In this document: piece after piece, positions 1 through 6,743 of the stretch
Layout of the letters: each line of letters begins with the position of its first letter
Position numbering within the stretch: the stretch's first letter is position 1
Assembly (NCBI GenBank): GCA_030040815.1
Contig: JASHSZ010000068.1
Location: forward strand, 1 to 6,743
From: Streptosporangiaceae bacterium
GTDB lineage: Bacteria; Actinomycetota; Actinomycetes; Streptosporangiales; Streptosporangiaceae
DNA length: 6,743 bases
Direction of reading: 5' to 3'
Position numbers and translations under genes: made by a program
Notes under the pieces: generated by a model
The model's database searches: none
Told to the model about the DNA's origin: nothing
Seen by the model: the letters and a program-made list of their open reading frames with translations, nothing else

Positions 1-829
1 CCGTGGGCGCCCGCGACACCGCCGCCGGGAAGCGCTGCCGGCGGTGCCGGGTGGCGGCCAGATAGGCGCACGCCGCCACGAGCACGACGACCATGGCCAC
101 CATGTTCGTGCGCAGGCCGAACATGCGCGGCGAGTAGTCGATCCGGACCCGCTGGATTACCGCACCGACCGCAGTCCACAGCGCCGCATACAGCGCGAAT
201 GCCCGGTCCCCGGACAGCGCGTAGCGCCGGATGGCGACCGCGACCACGACCGCGACCAGCAGGTCGAAAAGGGACTCGTACAGGAACAGCGGCTGGAAGG
301 TAGCGGCCGACTGAAAGCCCGCGGCGCGGTGCTGCGGCGCGATCGCGACGGCCCAGGGCAGTCCCGACGGTGAGCCGTAGAGTTCCTGGCTGAACCAGTT
401 ACCCCACACCGAGATCGCCTGCGCGACGGCGAGCGCGGGCGCAGCGGCGAGCGCAACCGGCCCCACCTCCACCCCGATGTGGCGGCAGTAGACCCACGCC
501 GCGACCGCTCCGGCGGCGACGGCAGCCGCGACTCCCATCCCGCCGTCCCAGACGCGCAGCACGTCTGTCCAGTCCCGGCCAGGCCCGAAATAGCGGTGGA
601 CGTCGGTGAGCACGCTATAGGCGCGGGCGCCGATCAGGCCCACGGGCACGGTGACGGTCGCGAGGTCCAGGATCACGCCGGGCTGACCGCCGCTCCGCCG
701 GTAACGCCGGTCCGTCAGCCACAGGCCTGCCAGCACGGCGGCCAGCACGCACAGCGCGTACGCCCGTACCGGGATCACGCCCAGGTGCCAGACCGCGTTG
801 GCCGGGCTCGGCAGGTAGGCCACCACCAT
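1..829 (-). CDS. Lgt-family membrane protein, divergent prolipoprotein diacylglyceryl transferase homologue (C-terminus cut by window edge)
   Basis: Authentic Lgt moves diacylglycerol from phosphatidylglycerol to the lipobox cysteine of prelipoproteins in the cytoplasmic membrane. My translation gives 276 uninterrupted codons from ATG 829-827 to the window edge. The N-terminus MVVAYLPSP fits the actinobacterial family start. Family landmarks follow in order: IPVRAY (19-24), GARAY (67-71), DGGMG (95-99), the signature region AQAISVWGNWFSQELYG (136-152), FLYES (182-186) and FGLRTN (237-242). Hydrophobic stretches near 24-38, 52-68, 98-115, 187-200 and 243-260 suggest a multipass membrane protein. 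The signature is altered: the usual GR before WGN is SV (140-141). The C-terminal region that normally carries R and E reads VGAVIQRVR (221-229), with G222 and Q226 at those places. Family membership is well supported; catalytic activity is doubtful, so no symbol is given. It could be an inactive paralogue or a variant with another substrate. The start was chosen by homology, since no good Shine-Dalgarno sequence precedes it. Actinobacterial Lgt proteins often have a variable C-terminal tail, which is probably what is missing. Confidence 0.85.
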   Translation of the reverse strand, partial: MVVAYLPSPANAVWHLGVIPVRAYALCVLAAVLAGLWLTDRRYRRSGGQPGVILDLATVTVPVGLIGARAYSVLTDVHRYFGPGRDWTDVLRVWDGGMGVAAAVAAGAVAAWVYCRHIGVEVGPVALAAAPALAVAQAISVWGNWFSQELYGSPSGLPWAVAIAPQHRAAGFQSAATFQPLFLYESLFDLLVAVVVAVAIRRYALSGDRAFALYAALWTAVGAVIQRVRIDYSPRMFGLRTNMVAMVVVLVAACAYLAATRHRRQRFPAAVSRAPT

Positions 830-913
830 GCTTGGGACGTTACCCGCCGACGTGCCGACCTGGACCACGTTTGACCAGCTAATTCCGCCTTCGTGTGCAG
901 TGACCGGCGCGGA
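830..913 (-). other. 84-base spacer between gltD and the Lgt-like gene
   Basis: No stem-loop followed by a T run is visible on the minus strand, so I see no intrinsic terminator after gltD, and co-transcription with the Lgt-like gene is likely. The spacer has a small AT-richer patch (about 880-888) but no promoter hexamers I would defend. It is open in the frame shared by gltD and the Lgt-like gene, with 28 sense codons between the gltD TAG and the downstream ATG. An in-frame GTG at 868-866 is an alternative start that would add 13 residues, but it also lacks a well-spaced Shine-Dalgarno sequence. Confidence 0.6.
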
Positions 914-2374
914 CTACCGCAGCGGCGCCGCGGCCGGCCCGATCGGAGCCGGCAGCGACGTGTCACCGCACAGGTAGTCGTCGACGGCTGCCGCGACCGA
1001 CCTGCCCTCGGCGATGGCCCACACGATCAGCGACTGGCCGCGGCCTGCATCGCCTGCGACGAACACGCCCGGCACCGATGCGGCGAAGCTGGCGTCCCTG
1101 GCGACGTTGCCCCGGCTATCAAACTCCACGCCGAGGTCGGTCATCAGCGGACTGCGCTCGGCACCGGTGAATCCCATAGCCAGCAGGACCAGATCGCAGG
1201 CTAGTTCCCGGTCGGTGCCCGGCACCGGGGCGAAGCCGCCGGCCGACGGCGCGACCTCCATGAGCACCAGGCCGCGCACCCGGCCGCACTCGTCGGCAAG
1301 GAACCGCTGTGTCGAGGCTGCGTAGACGCGGTCGCCGCCCTCCTCGTGCGCGGTGGAAACCCGGAAGATGGCCGGATGGGTAGGCCACGGCTGGCCAGAC
1401 GGCCGCTGGTCCGGCGGTCTCGGCAGGATCTCCAGCTGGGTCACCGACGTGGCGCCCTGCCGGATCGCGGTACCCAGGCAGTCGGCGCCGGTGTCGCCGC
1501 CGCCGATGATGGCGACGTCGCGTCCCCTGGCCGATATCGCCGGCTCGCCGTCCGCGCTAGCGACCGCACGGTTGGCCAGCGGCAGGTAGTCCATCGCCTG
1601 GTGAACCCCGGCGAGCTCGGCACCCAGCACCGGCAGCTCCCTGGGCACCGTCGCGCCGCAGGCCAGCACGATGGCCGCGTACTGCGCGCGCAGCTCTGTG
1701 GCGGTGATGTCGACACCGGCCTCGAGCCCGCACCGGAACTCGGTGCCCTCGGCCAGCATCTGGATGAGGCGCCGGTCGACATGCCGCTTTTCCATCTTGA
1801 ACTCGGGGATCCCGTAGCGCAGCAGCCCGCCGGGCGCGTCCGCGCGCTCGAACACCGTCACCGCGTGGCCGGCCCTGGTGAGCTGCTGAGCCGCGGCCAG
1901 CCCGGCCGGACCCGAGCCGATCACCGCCACCTTCCGGCCGGCCGCCTGCGCTGCCGGAGCCGGCCTGCGCGGCGGCACCCAGCCTTCTGCCCAGGCCCGG
2001 TTGATGATCTCCACTTCGACCTGCTTGATCGTCACCGGGTCGGAACTGATGCCAAGCACGCACGCCGACTCGCAGGGTGCGGGGCAGAGCCGGCCGGTGA
2101 ACTCGGGGAAGTTGTTCGTGGCGTGCAACCGCTCGGCCGCAGCCCGCCAGTCCCCGGAGTGCACCAGGTCGTTCCACTCCGGGATGAGGTTGCCGAGCGG
2201 GCAGCCGGAGTGACAGAACGGGATGCCGCAGTCCATGCACCGGCCGGCTTGCCGCTCGAGCCGGTCGGCGCCGAACTCGGTGTACACCTCGCGCCAGTCG
2301 GATATCCGCACGTCGACCGGGCGGCGGGCCGGTGTCTGCCTGGGCGTCGTCAGGAAGCCCTTCGGGTCAGCCAT
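914..2374 (-). CDS. gltD: Glutamate synthase (NADPH) small subunit
   Basis: GltD is the electron-input subunit of cytoplasmic NADPH-GOGAT. It oxidises NADPH at FAD and passes electrons through Fe-S clusters to FMN in GltB. The protein is 486 residues, a normal family length, and looks intact. An N-terminal cysteine-rich domain has C46, C49, C54 and C58 (C-x2-C-x4-C-x3-C) and a second group C97, C101 and C105, as expected for [4Fe-4S] ligands. The FAD-binding Rossmann motif GSGPAG lies at 153-158, with E176 at the end of the second strand. GGLLRYGIPEFKM (182-194) is a typical family block. The NADPH-binding motif GGGDTG is at 291-296. A C-terminal FAD contact motif, FVAGDAGRGQSLIVWAI, spans 438-454. 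I chose ATG 2374 over the upstream GTG 2383 because it gives the classic MADPKGFL start and has a Shine-Dalgarno sequence 8 bases away; the GTG lies inside that sequence. The stop is TAG at 916-914. It is surely co-transcribed with gltB. Confidence 0.97.
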   Translation of the reverse strand: MADPKGFLTTPRQTPARRPVDVRISDWREVYTEFGADRLERQAGRCMDCGIPFCHSGCPLGNLIPEWNDLVHSGDWRAAAERLHATNNFPEFTGRLCPAPCESACVLGISSDPVTIKQVEVEIINRAWAEGWVPPRRPAPAAQAAGRKVAVIGSGPAGLAAAQQLTRAGHAVTVFERADAPGGLLRYGIPEFKMEKRHVDRRLIQMLAEGTEFRCGLEAGVDITATELRAQYAAIVLACGATVPRELPVLGAELAGVHQAMDYLPLANRAVASADGEPAISARGRDVAIIGGGDTGADCLGTAIRQGATSVTQLEILPRPPDQRPSGQPWPTHPAIFRVSTAHEEGGDRVYAASTQRFLADECGRVRGLVLMEVAPSAGGFAPVPGTDRELACDLVLLAMGFTGAERSPLMTDLGVEFDSRGNVARDASFAASVPGVFVAGDAGRGQSLIVWAIAEGRSVAAAVDDYLCGDTSLPAPIGPAAAPLR

Positions 2375-2382
2375 CTGCCACA

Positions 2383-2390
2383 CTCCCCTC
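2383..2390 (-). promoter_or_regulatory. Ribosome binding site of gltD overlapping the gltB stop
   Basis: On the minus strand, GAGGGGAG begins within the gltB TGA (2391-2389) and ends 8 bases before ATG 2374. The overlap suggests that ribosomes finishing gltB reinitiate on gltD, which would keep the two subunits near 1:1. The site decides the gltD start: it serves ATG 2374 and rules out GTG 2383, which it contains in part. Translational coupling is an inference from the spacing. Confidence 0.8.
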
Positions 2391-5300
2391 AGCCGCCCGC
2401 CGCGGCCATGACGGCGGCGCTCACGTCCACGCCGTCCCGCTCCGCCCGCCGCGCAGCGTCCAGCACGCGCTTGTAATCGCGCGGCATCACCCGCGCGAAC
2501 CTCGGCAGCGCGGCGTCCCAGTCGGCCAGCAGGTTCGCCGCGACAACCGAGCCGGTCTCGCTCTGGTGGCGGTCGATCAGCTCGCGCAGGAAGTCGGCGT
2601 CGTCTGCGGTCAGCGGCTCCAGGCTGGCCATTTCCGTGTTGACCTGGCGCGGGTCAGGGTCGAGCAGGTACGCGATGCCGCCGGACATGCCGGCCGCGAA
2701 GTTGCGGCCGACCGGGCCGAGTACCACCACCCGGCCGCCGGTCATGTACTCGCAGCCGTGGTCACCGGTGCCCTCAGCGACCGCGATCGCCCCGGAGTTG
2801 CGCACGCAGAACCGTTCGCCGACGACCCCGCGCAGCAGCAGCTCGCCGCTGGTCGCGCCGTAACCGATGACGTTGCCCGCGATGACGTTGTGTTCGGCCG
2901 CAAAGGGCGCGGCGGGCTGCGGGGCGGCGATAATCCGCCCGCCGGACAGGCCCTTGCCAAGGTAGTCGTTTGCGTCGCCGCGCAGCCGCAGCGTGATGCC
3001 ACGGGGCAGGAACGCGCCGAGCGACTGGCCGGCCGACCCGGTCAGCGCCACGTCGACGGTGTCGTCCGGCAGCCCGTCGCCGCCCCAGCGCCTGGTCAGC
3101 TCGCTGCCGAGCATCGTGCCGACGGTGCGGTTGACGTTGCGCACCGGCAACTCGAGCCGGACCGGCGTGCCACTGTTCAGCGCGCCTTCGGCCAGCAGGA
3201 TCAAGGTGTGGTCCAGCGCGTTGTCGAGCCCGTGGTCCTGCTCGACGACCCGGTGCCGCGCGGCGCCCGGTGGCAGCTCGGGGACATGCAGCACGGGACT
3301 CAGGTCGAGCCCGGCCGCCTTCCAGTGGCTGATCGCCACCGTGGGGTCCAGCAGCTCCGCGTGCCCGACAGCGTCCTCAAGCGTGCGGAATCCCAGCGCG
3401 GCCAGGTATTCACGTACCTCCTGCGCCAGGAATTCGAAGAAGTTCACGATGAACTCGGGCTTGCCGGTGAACCGGCGCCGCAGCTCGGGGTTTTGCGTTG
3501 CCACGCCGACCGGGCAGGTGTCCAGGTGGCAGACCCGCATCAGGACGCACCCGGCGACCACCAGTGGCGCGGTCGCGAACCCGAATTCCTCGGCGCCGAG
3601 CAGCGCTGCGATGATCACGTCCCGGCCCGTCTTGAGCTGGCCGTCTACCTGCACCACGATGCGGTCCCGCAACCCGTTGCGGAGCAACGTCTGCTGGGTC
3701 TCGGCCAGCCCGACCTCCCACGGCGCCCCCGCGTGCTTGATGCTGGTCAGCGGCGATGCGCCGGTGCCGCCGTCGTGCCCGGAGATCAGCACGACATCGG
3801 CGTGCGCCTTCGACACCCCAGCCGCGACCGTGCCAACGCCCATCTCGGCGACCAGCTTCACGTGCACCCGGGCGAGGGGGTTGGCGTTCTTGAGGTCGTG
3901 GATAAGCTGAGCCAGGTCCTCGATGGAGTAGATGTCATGATGCGGCGGCGGCGAGATCAGCCCGACGCCGGGCGTGGAGTGCCTGGTGGCCGCGATCCAC
4001 GGGTAGACCTTGTTGCCCGGCAGCTGGCCGCCCTCGCCTGGCTTGGCCCCCTGTGCCATCTTGATCTGCAGGTCATCGGCGTTCACCAGGTACTCGCTGG
4101 TGACACCGAACCGGCCGCTGGCCACTTGCTTGACCGCCGAGCGGCGCAGGTCCCCGTTGGCGTCTGGCCGGTACCGGCGGGCGTCCTCGCCGCCCTCGCC
4201 GGTGTTGGACCGGGCGCCGAGTCGGTTCATCGCGATGGCGATCGTCTCGTGCGCCTCGGCCGAGATCGACCCGTAGGACATGGCGCCCGTGGAAAACCGC
4301 GTCACGATGCTGGCGACGGGCTCGACCTCGTCAATGCTGACCGGCTTGCGGGCGGCCTGGGTGTCCCCCGGACCGCCGGACAGCGGGTCGTCGATGCCGC
4401 GGATGCGCAGCAGACCGCGCAGCGTCATCAGCTTCGCTGACTGGTCGTCCACCAGCCTGGTGTACTCGCGGAACACGCGATCCTGACCGCTGCGCGTCGC
4501 GTGCTGCAGCTTGAAGACGGCTTCCGGGCTGAACAGGTGCGGCTCGCCCTCGCGCCGCCACTGGTACTCGCCGCCGATCTCCAGCCGGCGGTGCGGGCGG
4601 CCACCGCGCGGCGGGTACGCGATCGCGTGCCGTCGCCCCACCTCGGCAGCGATCTCGGCGAACCCAATGCCGCCCAGCGGCGAGGACGTGCCAGCGAAAC
4701 AGGAGTCGATGACCTGCTGGCCGAGGCCGACAGCCTCAAAGAGCTGCGCACCGGTGTAGGACGCTACCGTCGACACGCCCATCTTCGACATGATCTTGAG
4801 CACACCCTTGCCGAGGGCCTTGATCAGGTTCGCGCCCGCCTGCTGCTCGGTGACCCCGCGCAGGGTGCCGCGCCTAACCAGCTCCTCAACCGTCTCGATC
4901 GCAAGGTACGGACACGCCGCTGCCGCGCCATAGCCGAGCAGCAGCGCGACGTGATGGCACTCGCGGGCATCGCCGGACTCAACGATCAGGCCGACCCTGG
5001 TCCTGGTCTGCTCCGCGATGAGGTGGTGGTGTACCGCGCCGGTCAGCAGCAGCGAGGGAATGGGCGCGAGGCGGTCGTCGCCCTCCGGGCTGTTTGTCAG
5101 CGGACCGCGCGCGGCCGGCGCCGACTCGCCGCCGCCGGCGCCGGCGCCCCGGTCGGAAAGCACGATGATGCGCGCCCCGGCCGCGATCGCCGCGGATACC
5201 TCGGCCCGGATGGCATCCAGCCGCGCGACCAAACCCGGCCCGCCGGCTGCCACCTCGTAGCGGCCGTCGACCACGTGCGCCGCGAACCCGGGCAGGTCGC

Positions 5301-6743
5301 CGTCGTCGTTGATGTGCACGATCTTGGCCAGGTCGTTGTCACTAATGACCGGGTATGGCAGCACGATCTGACGGCAGGAGGCCGGTCCCGGCTCGAGCAG
5401 GTTGGCCTCGGGCCCGGCTGAACTGCCGAGCGCAGTCACCAGTTCCTCCCGGATGGCGTCCAGCGGCGGGTTGGTGACCTGCGCGAACAGCTGGGCGAAG
5501 TAGTCGTACAGCAGCCGCGGCTGGTCCGACAGCACGGCAAGCGGCGTGTCGGTGCCCATCGAGCCGAGCGGCTCGGCTCCGGTGCGGGCCATGGGCGCGA
5601 GCAGCACCCGGAGGTCTTCCTCGGTGTAGCCGAACAGCTGCTGCTCGACGAGCAGCACCCGGCTGTCGGGCAGCTCCCTGACGCGCTCCGGCAGGTTGCG
5701 CAGGTGGATCATGCCCGCGTGCAGCCACTCCGCGTAGGGGTGCGCGGCCGCCAGGGCGGCCTTGACCTCCTCGTCCTCGATGATCCGGCCGGCCGCGGTG
5801 TCGGCCAGGAAGATGCGGCCGGGCTGCAGGCGGCCCTTGCGCACGATCCGGTCAGCCGGGATGTCGAGCACGCCGACCTCGCTGGCCAGCACCACCAGGC
5901 CGGCGTCGGTGACCCAGTAGCGGCCCGGCCGCAGTCCGTTGCGGTCGAGCACGGCGCCGACGACCGTGCCGTCCGTGAAGGCGATGAGCGCCGGGCCGTC
6001 CCAGGGCTCCATCAGCGAGGCGTGGAACCGGTAGAACTCGCGCCGGGCCGGCTCCATGTGCAGGTTGTTCTCCCACGGCTCCGGGATCATCATGAGCACC
6101 GCGTGTGGCAGGGACCGGCCGCCGAGGTGCAAGAGCTCGAGGCAGGCGTCAAAGCTCGCAGAGTCGCTGACCGTGTCGTCCATGATCGGCAGCAGCCGTT
6201 CGATCCCGCGCCCAGCAGCGTCGGTGCCGAACACGCTGGTGGCGAGTTCCGCCTCGCGTGCCCGCATCCAGTTCCGGTTGCCCCGGATCGTGTTGATCTC
6301 GCCGTTGTGCGCTATCAGCCGGTACGGGTGCGCCAGCGGCCAGGACGGGAAGGTGTTGGTCGAGAAGCGCGCGTGCACCAGCGCGATGGCCGAGGTGTAG
6401 AGCGGATCGGACAGATCCGGGAAGAATGGCTCGAGCTGCAGCGCGGTGAGCATGCCCTTGTACACAATCGTCGCGCTCGACAGGCTTGCAACCTGGAGGT
6501 CGACCTCGTGCTCGGCGCGCTTTCGCAGGCAGTAAGCCCTGCGGTCAAGCGCCGCGCCAGACTCGCCGGCCAGCCCCGATACGACCAGCTGGACCAGCTG
6601 CGGCATGACGGCGCGCGACCCGCTCCCGCACGCGGCCGGATCCTGCGGCAGGTCCCGCCAGCCGACTACGGCGAGCCCTTCCTCGGCCGCGATCCGCGCC
6701 ACGGCCGCCCGCACGGCCAGGTGCTCCGGCCCGGTGGGCAGGA
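2389..6743 (-). CDS. gltB: Glutamate synthase (NADPH) large subunit, N-terminus outside window
   Basis: GltB hydrolyses glutamine in an N-terminal Ntn-type amidotransferase domain and channels ammonia to an FMN site that forms glutamate from 2-oxoglutarate. The window holds 1450 residues, numbered here from the first full codon at 6741; the reading frame stays open to the edge. Bacterial GltB is about 1500 residues, so roughly 85-100 are missing, including the catalytic N-terminal cysteine and the start. The amidotransferase domain (about 1-345) shows [11 protein letters not shown] (125-135) and HNGEIN (145-150), which supplies the oxyanion-hole residues. A central domain is recognised by [14 protein letters not shown] from 461. 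The FMN/synthase domain (about 795-1160) has TGEGGED (847-853), [18 protein letters not shown] (892-909) and HDGGTG (989-994). C1065, C1071 and C1076 (C-x5-C-x4-C, bases 3514-3549) are the expected [3Fe-4S] ligands. The C-terminal glycine-rich region fits the GOGAT beta-helix. All visible key residues are present. The partner gltD makes this the NADPH-type enzyme rather than ferredoxin-GOGAT. One oddity is a Gly/Ala/Pro-rich insertion at residues 532-557. Confidence 0.97.
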   Translation of the reverse strand, partial: LPTGPEHLAVRAAVARIAAEEGLAVVGWRDLPQDPAACGSGSRAVMPQLVQLVVSGLAGESGAALDRRAYCLRKRAEHEVDLQVASLSSATIVYKGMLTALQLEPFFPDLSDPLYTSAIALVHARFSTNTFPSWPLAHPYRLIAHNGEINTIRGNRNWMRAREAELATSVFGTDAAGRGIERLLPIMDDTVSDSASFDACLELLHLGGRSLPHAVLMMIPEPWENNLHMEPARREFYRFHASLMEPWDGPALIAFTDGTVVGAVLDRNGLRPGRYWVTDAGLVVLASEVGVLDIPADRIVRKGRLQPGRIFLADTAAGRIIEDEEVKAALAAAHPYAEWLHAGMIHLRNLPERVRELPDSRVLLVEQQLFGYTEEDLRVLLAPMARTGAEPLGSMGTDTPLAVLSDQPRLLYDYFAQLFAQVTNPPLDAIREELVTALGSSAGPEANLLEPGPASCRQIVLPYPVISDNDLAKIVHINDDGDLPGFAAHVVDGRYEVAAGGPGLVARLDAIRAEVSAAIAAGARIIVLSDRGAGAGGGESAPAARGPLTNSPEGDDRLAPIPSLLLTGAVHHHLIAEQTRTRVGLIVESGDARECHHVALLLGYGAAAACPYLAIETVEELVRRGTLRGVTEQQAGANLIKALGKGVLKIMSKMGVSTVASYTGAQLFEAVGLGQQVIDSCFAGTSSPLGGIGFAEIAAEVGRRHAIAYPPRGGRPHRRLEIGGEYQWRREGEPHLFSPEAVFKLQHATRSGQDRVFREYTRLVDDQSAKLMTLRGLLRIRGIDDPLSGGPGDTQAARKPVSIDEVEPVASIVTRFSTGAMSYGSISAEAHETIAIAMNRLGARSNTGEGGEDARRYRPDANGDLRRSAVKQVASGRFGVTSEYLVNADDLQIKMAQGAKPGEGGQLPGNKVYPWIAATRHSTPGVGLISPPPHHDIYSIEDLAQLIHDLKNANPLARVHVKLVAEMGVGTVAAGVSKAHADVVLISGHDGGTGASPLTSIKHAGAPWEVGLAETQQTLLRNGLRDRIVVQVDGQLKTGRDVIIAALLGAEEFGFATAPLVVAGCVLMRVCHLDTCPVGVATQNPELRRRFTGKPEFIVNFFEFLAQEVREYLAALGFRTLEDAVGHAELLDPTVAISHWKAAGLDLSPVLHVPELPPGAARHRVVEQDHGLDNALDHTLILLAEGALNSGTPVRLELPVRNVNRTVGTMLGSELTRRWGGDGLPDDTVDVALTGSAGQSLGAFLPRGITLRLRGDANDYLGKGLSGGRIIAAPQPAAPFAAEHNVIAGNVIGYGATSGELLLRGVVGERFCVRNSGAIAVAEGTGDHGCEYMTGGRVVVLGPVGRNFAAGMSGGIAYLLDPDPRQVNTEMASLEPLTADDADFLRELIDRHQSETGSVVAANLLADWDAALPRFARVMPRDYKRVLDAARRAERDGVDVSAAVMAAAGG
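5071..5148 (-). other. Low-complexity linker insertion inside GltB
   Basis: Between LSDR (528-531, window numbering) and LAPIPSLL (from 558), GltB has 26 residues beginning [15 protein letters not shown]. From memory of the family, only about five residues normally separate these blocks, so about 20 appear to be extra. The segment is rich in Gly, Ala and Pro, and its DNA is a run of GCC/GGC-like repeats. It keeps the frame and lies in the central domain, so it is most simply a flexible surface loop expanded by slippage in GC-rich DNA. Functional relevance is unknown. Confidence 0.55.

Noticed and set aside
44..874. Plus-strand open frames (44-373 and 479-874) opposite the Lgt-like gene
   Set aside because: Both are shadows. 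The minus-strand frame carries recognisable Lgt-family motifs across the whole interval, while these translations are compositionally biased and featureless.
857..878. Weak CTGG/CCAG inverted repeat in the gltD-lgt spacer
   Set aside because: The stem is only four base pairs with an 11-base loop and no T tract, too weak to call a terminator or operator.
922..931. Perfect 10-base palindrome GCGGCGCCGC near the gltD stop, considered as a terminator
   Set aside because: It lies within the gltD coding sequence, has no loop and no following T run, and such palindromes arise readily from GC-rich alanine and proline codons.
2375..2383. GTG at 2383 as the gltD start
   Set aside because: It overlaps the Shine-Dalgarno sequence and would add only three residues ahead of the conserved MADPKGFL start.
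1346..2476. Plus-strand 376-codon open frame opposite gltD
   Set aside because: It is antisense to a complete, motif-rich GltD and crosses the gltB/gltD junction. Its translation has no recognisable domain.
2332..4440. Long plus-strand open frame of about 700 codons opposite gltB
   Set aside because: It lies entirely antisense to gltB and the gltD start, its translation is Arg/Asp/Gln/Val-rich with no recognisable domain, and long antisense frames are expected where GC-rich third positions remove stops.

Overview
The window is very GC-rich and densely coding, with GC concentrated at third codon positions. Every supported gene lies on the minus strand. The protein sequences resemble those of actinobacteria: the GltD N-terminus begins MADPKGFL, and the diacylglyceryl-transferase-like protein contains YLPSP, WGNWFSQELYG and FLYES. 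I infer a high-GC actinobacterium, but the genus cannot be fixed from this sequence.

Read in the direction of transcription, from high to low coordinates, the window holds three genes. First is gltB, the large subunit of NADPH-dependent glutamate synthase (GOGAT). It enters from the right edge without its N-terminus and ends at 2389. After 14 bases, with a Shine-Dalgarno sequence overlapping the gltB stop codon, comes a complete gltD (914-2374), the flavin/iron-sulfur small subunit. After a further 84 bases comes a gene of the prolipoprotein diacylglyceryl transferase (Lgt) family (1-829), which runs off the left edge and probably lacks only its C-terminal tail.

GltB and GltD form one enzyme. 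GltD passes electrons from NADPH through FAD and Fe-S clusters to FMN in GltB. GltB hydrolyses glutamine, channels the ammonia to its FMN site and makes glutamate from 2-oxoglutarate. This is the ammonium-assimilating step that works with glutamine synthetase. The Lgt-like membrane protein has no obvious metabolic link to this reaction; it is probably co-transcribed by position.

The main point of interest is the Lgt-like protein. It keeps the overall family layout but appears to have lost several of the charged residues considered essential for lipoprotein diacylglyceryl transfer. It also lies downstream of gltBD, whereas in familiar actinobacteria lgt lies upstream of gltB. The rest is an ordinary housekeeping locus. 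I saw no mobile element, CRISPR array, RNA gene or convincing terminator.
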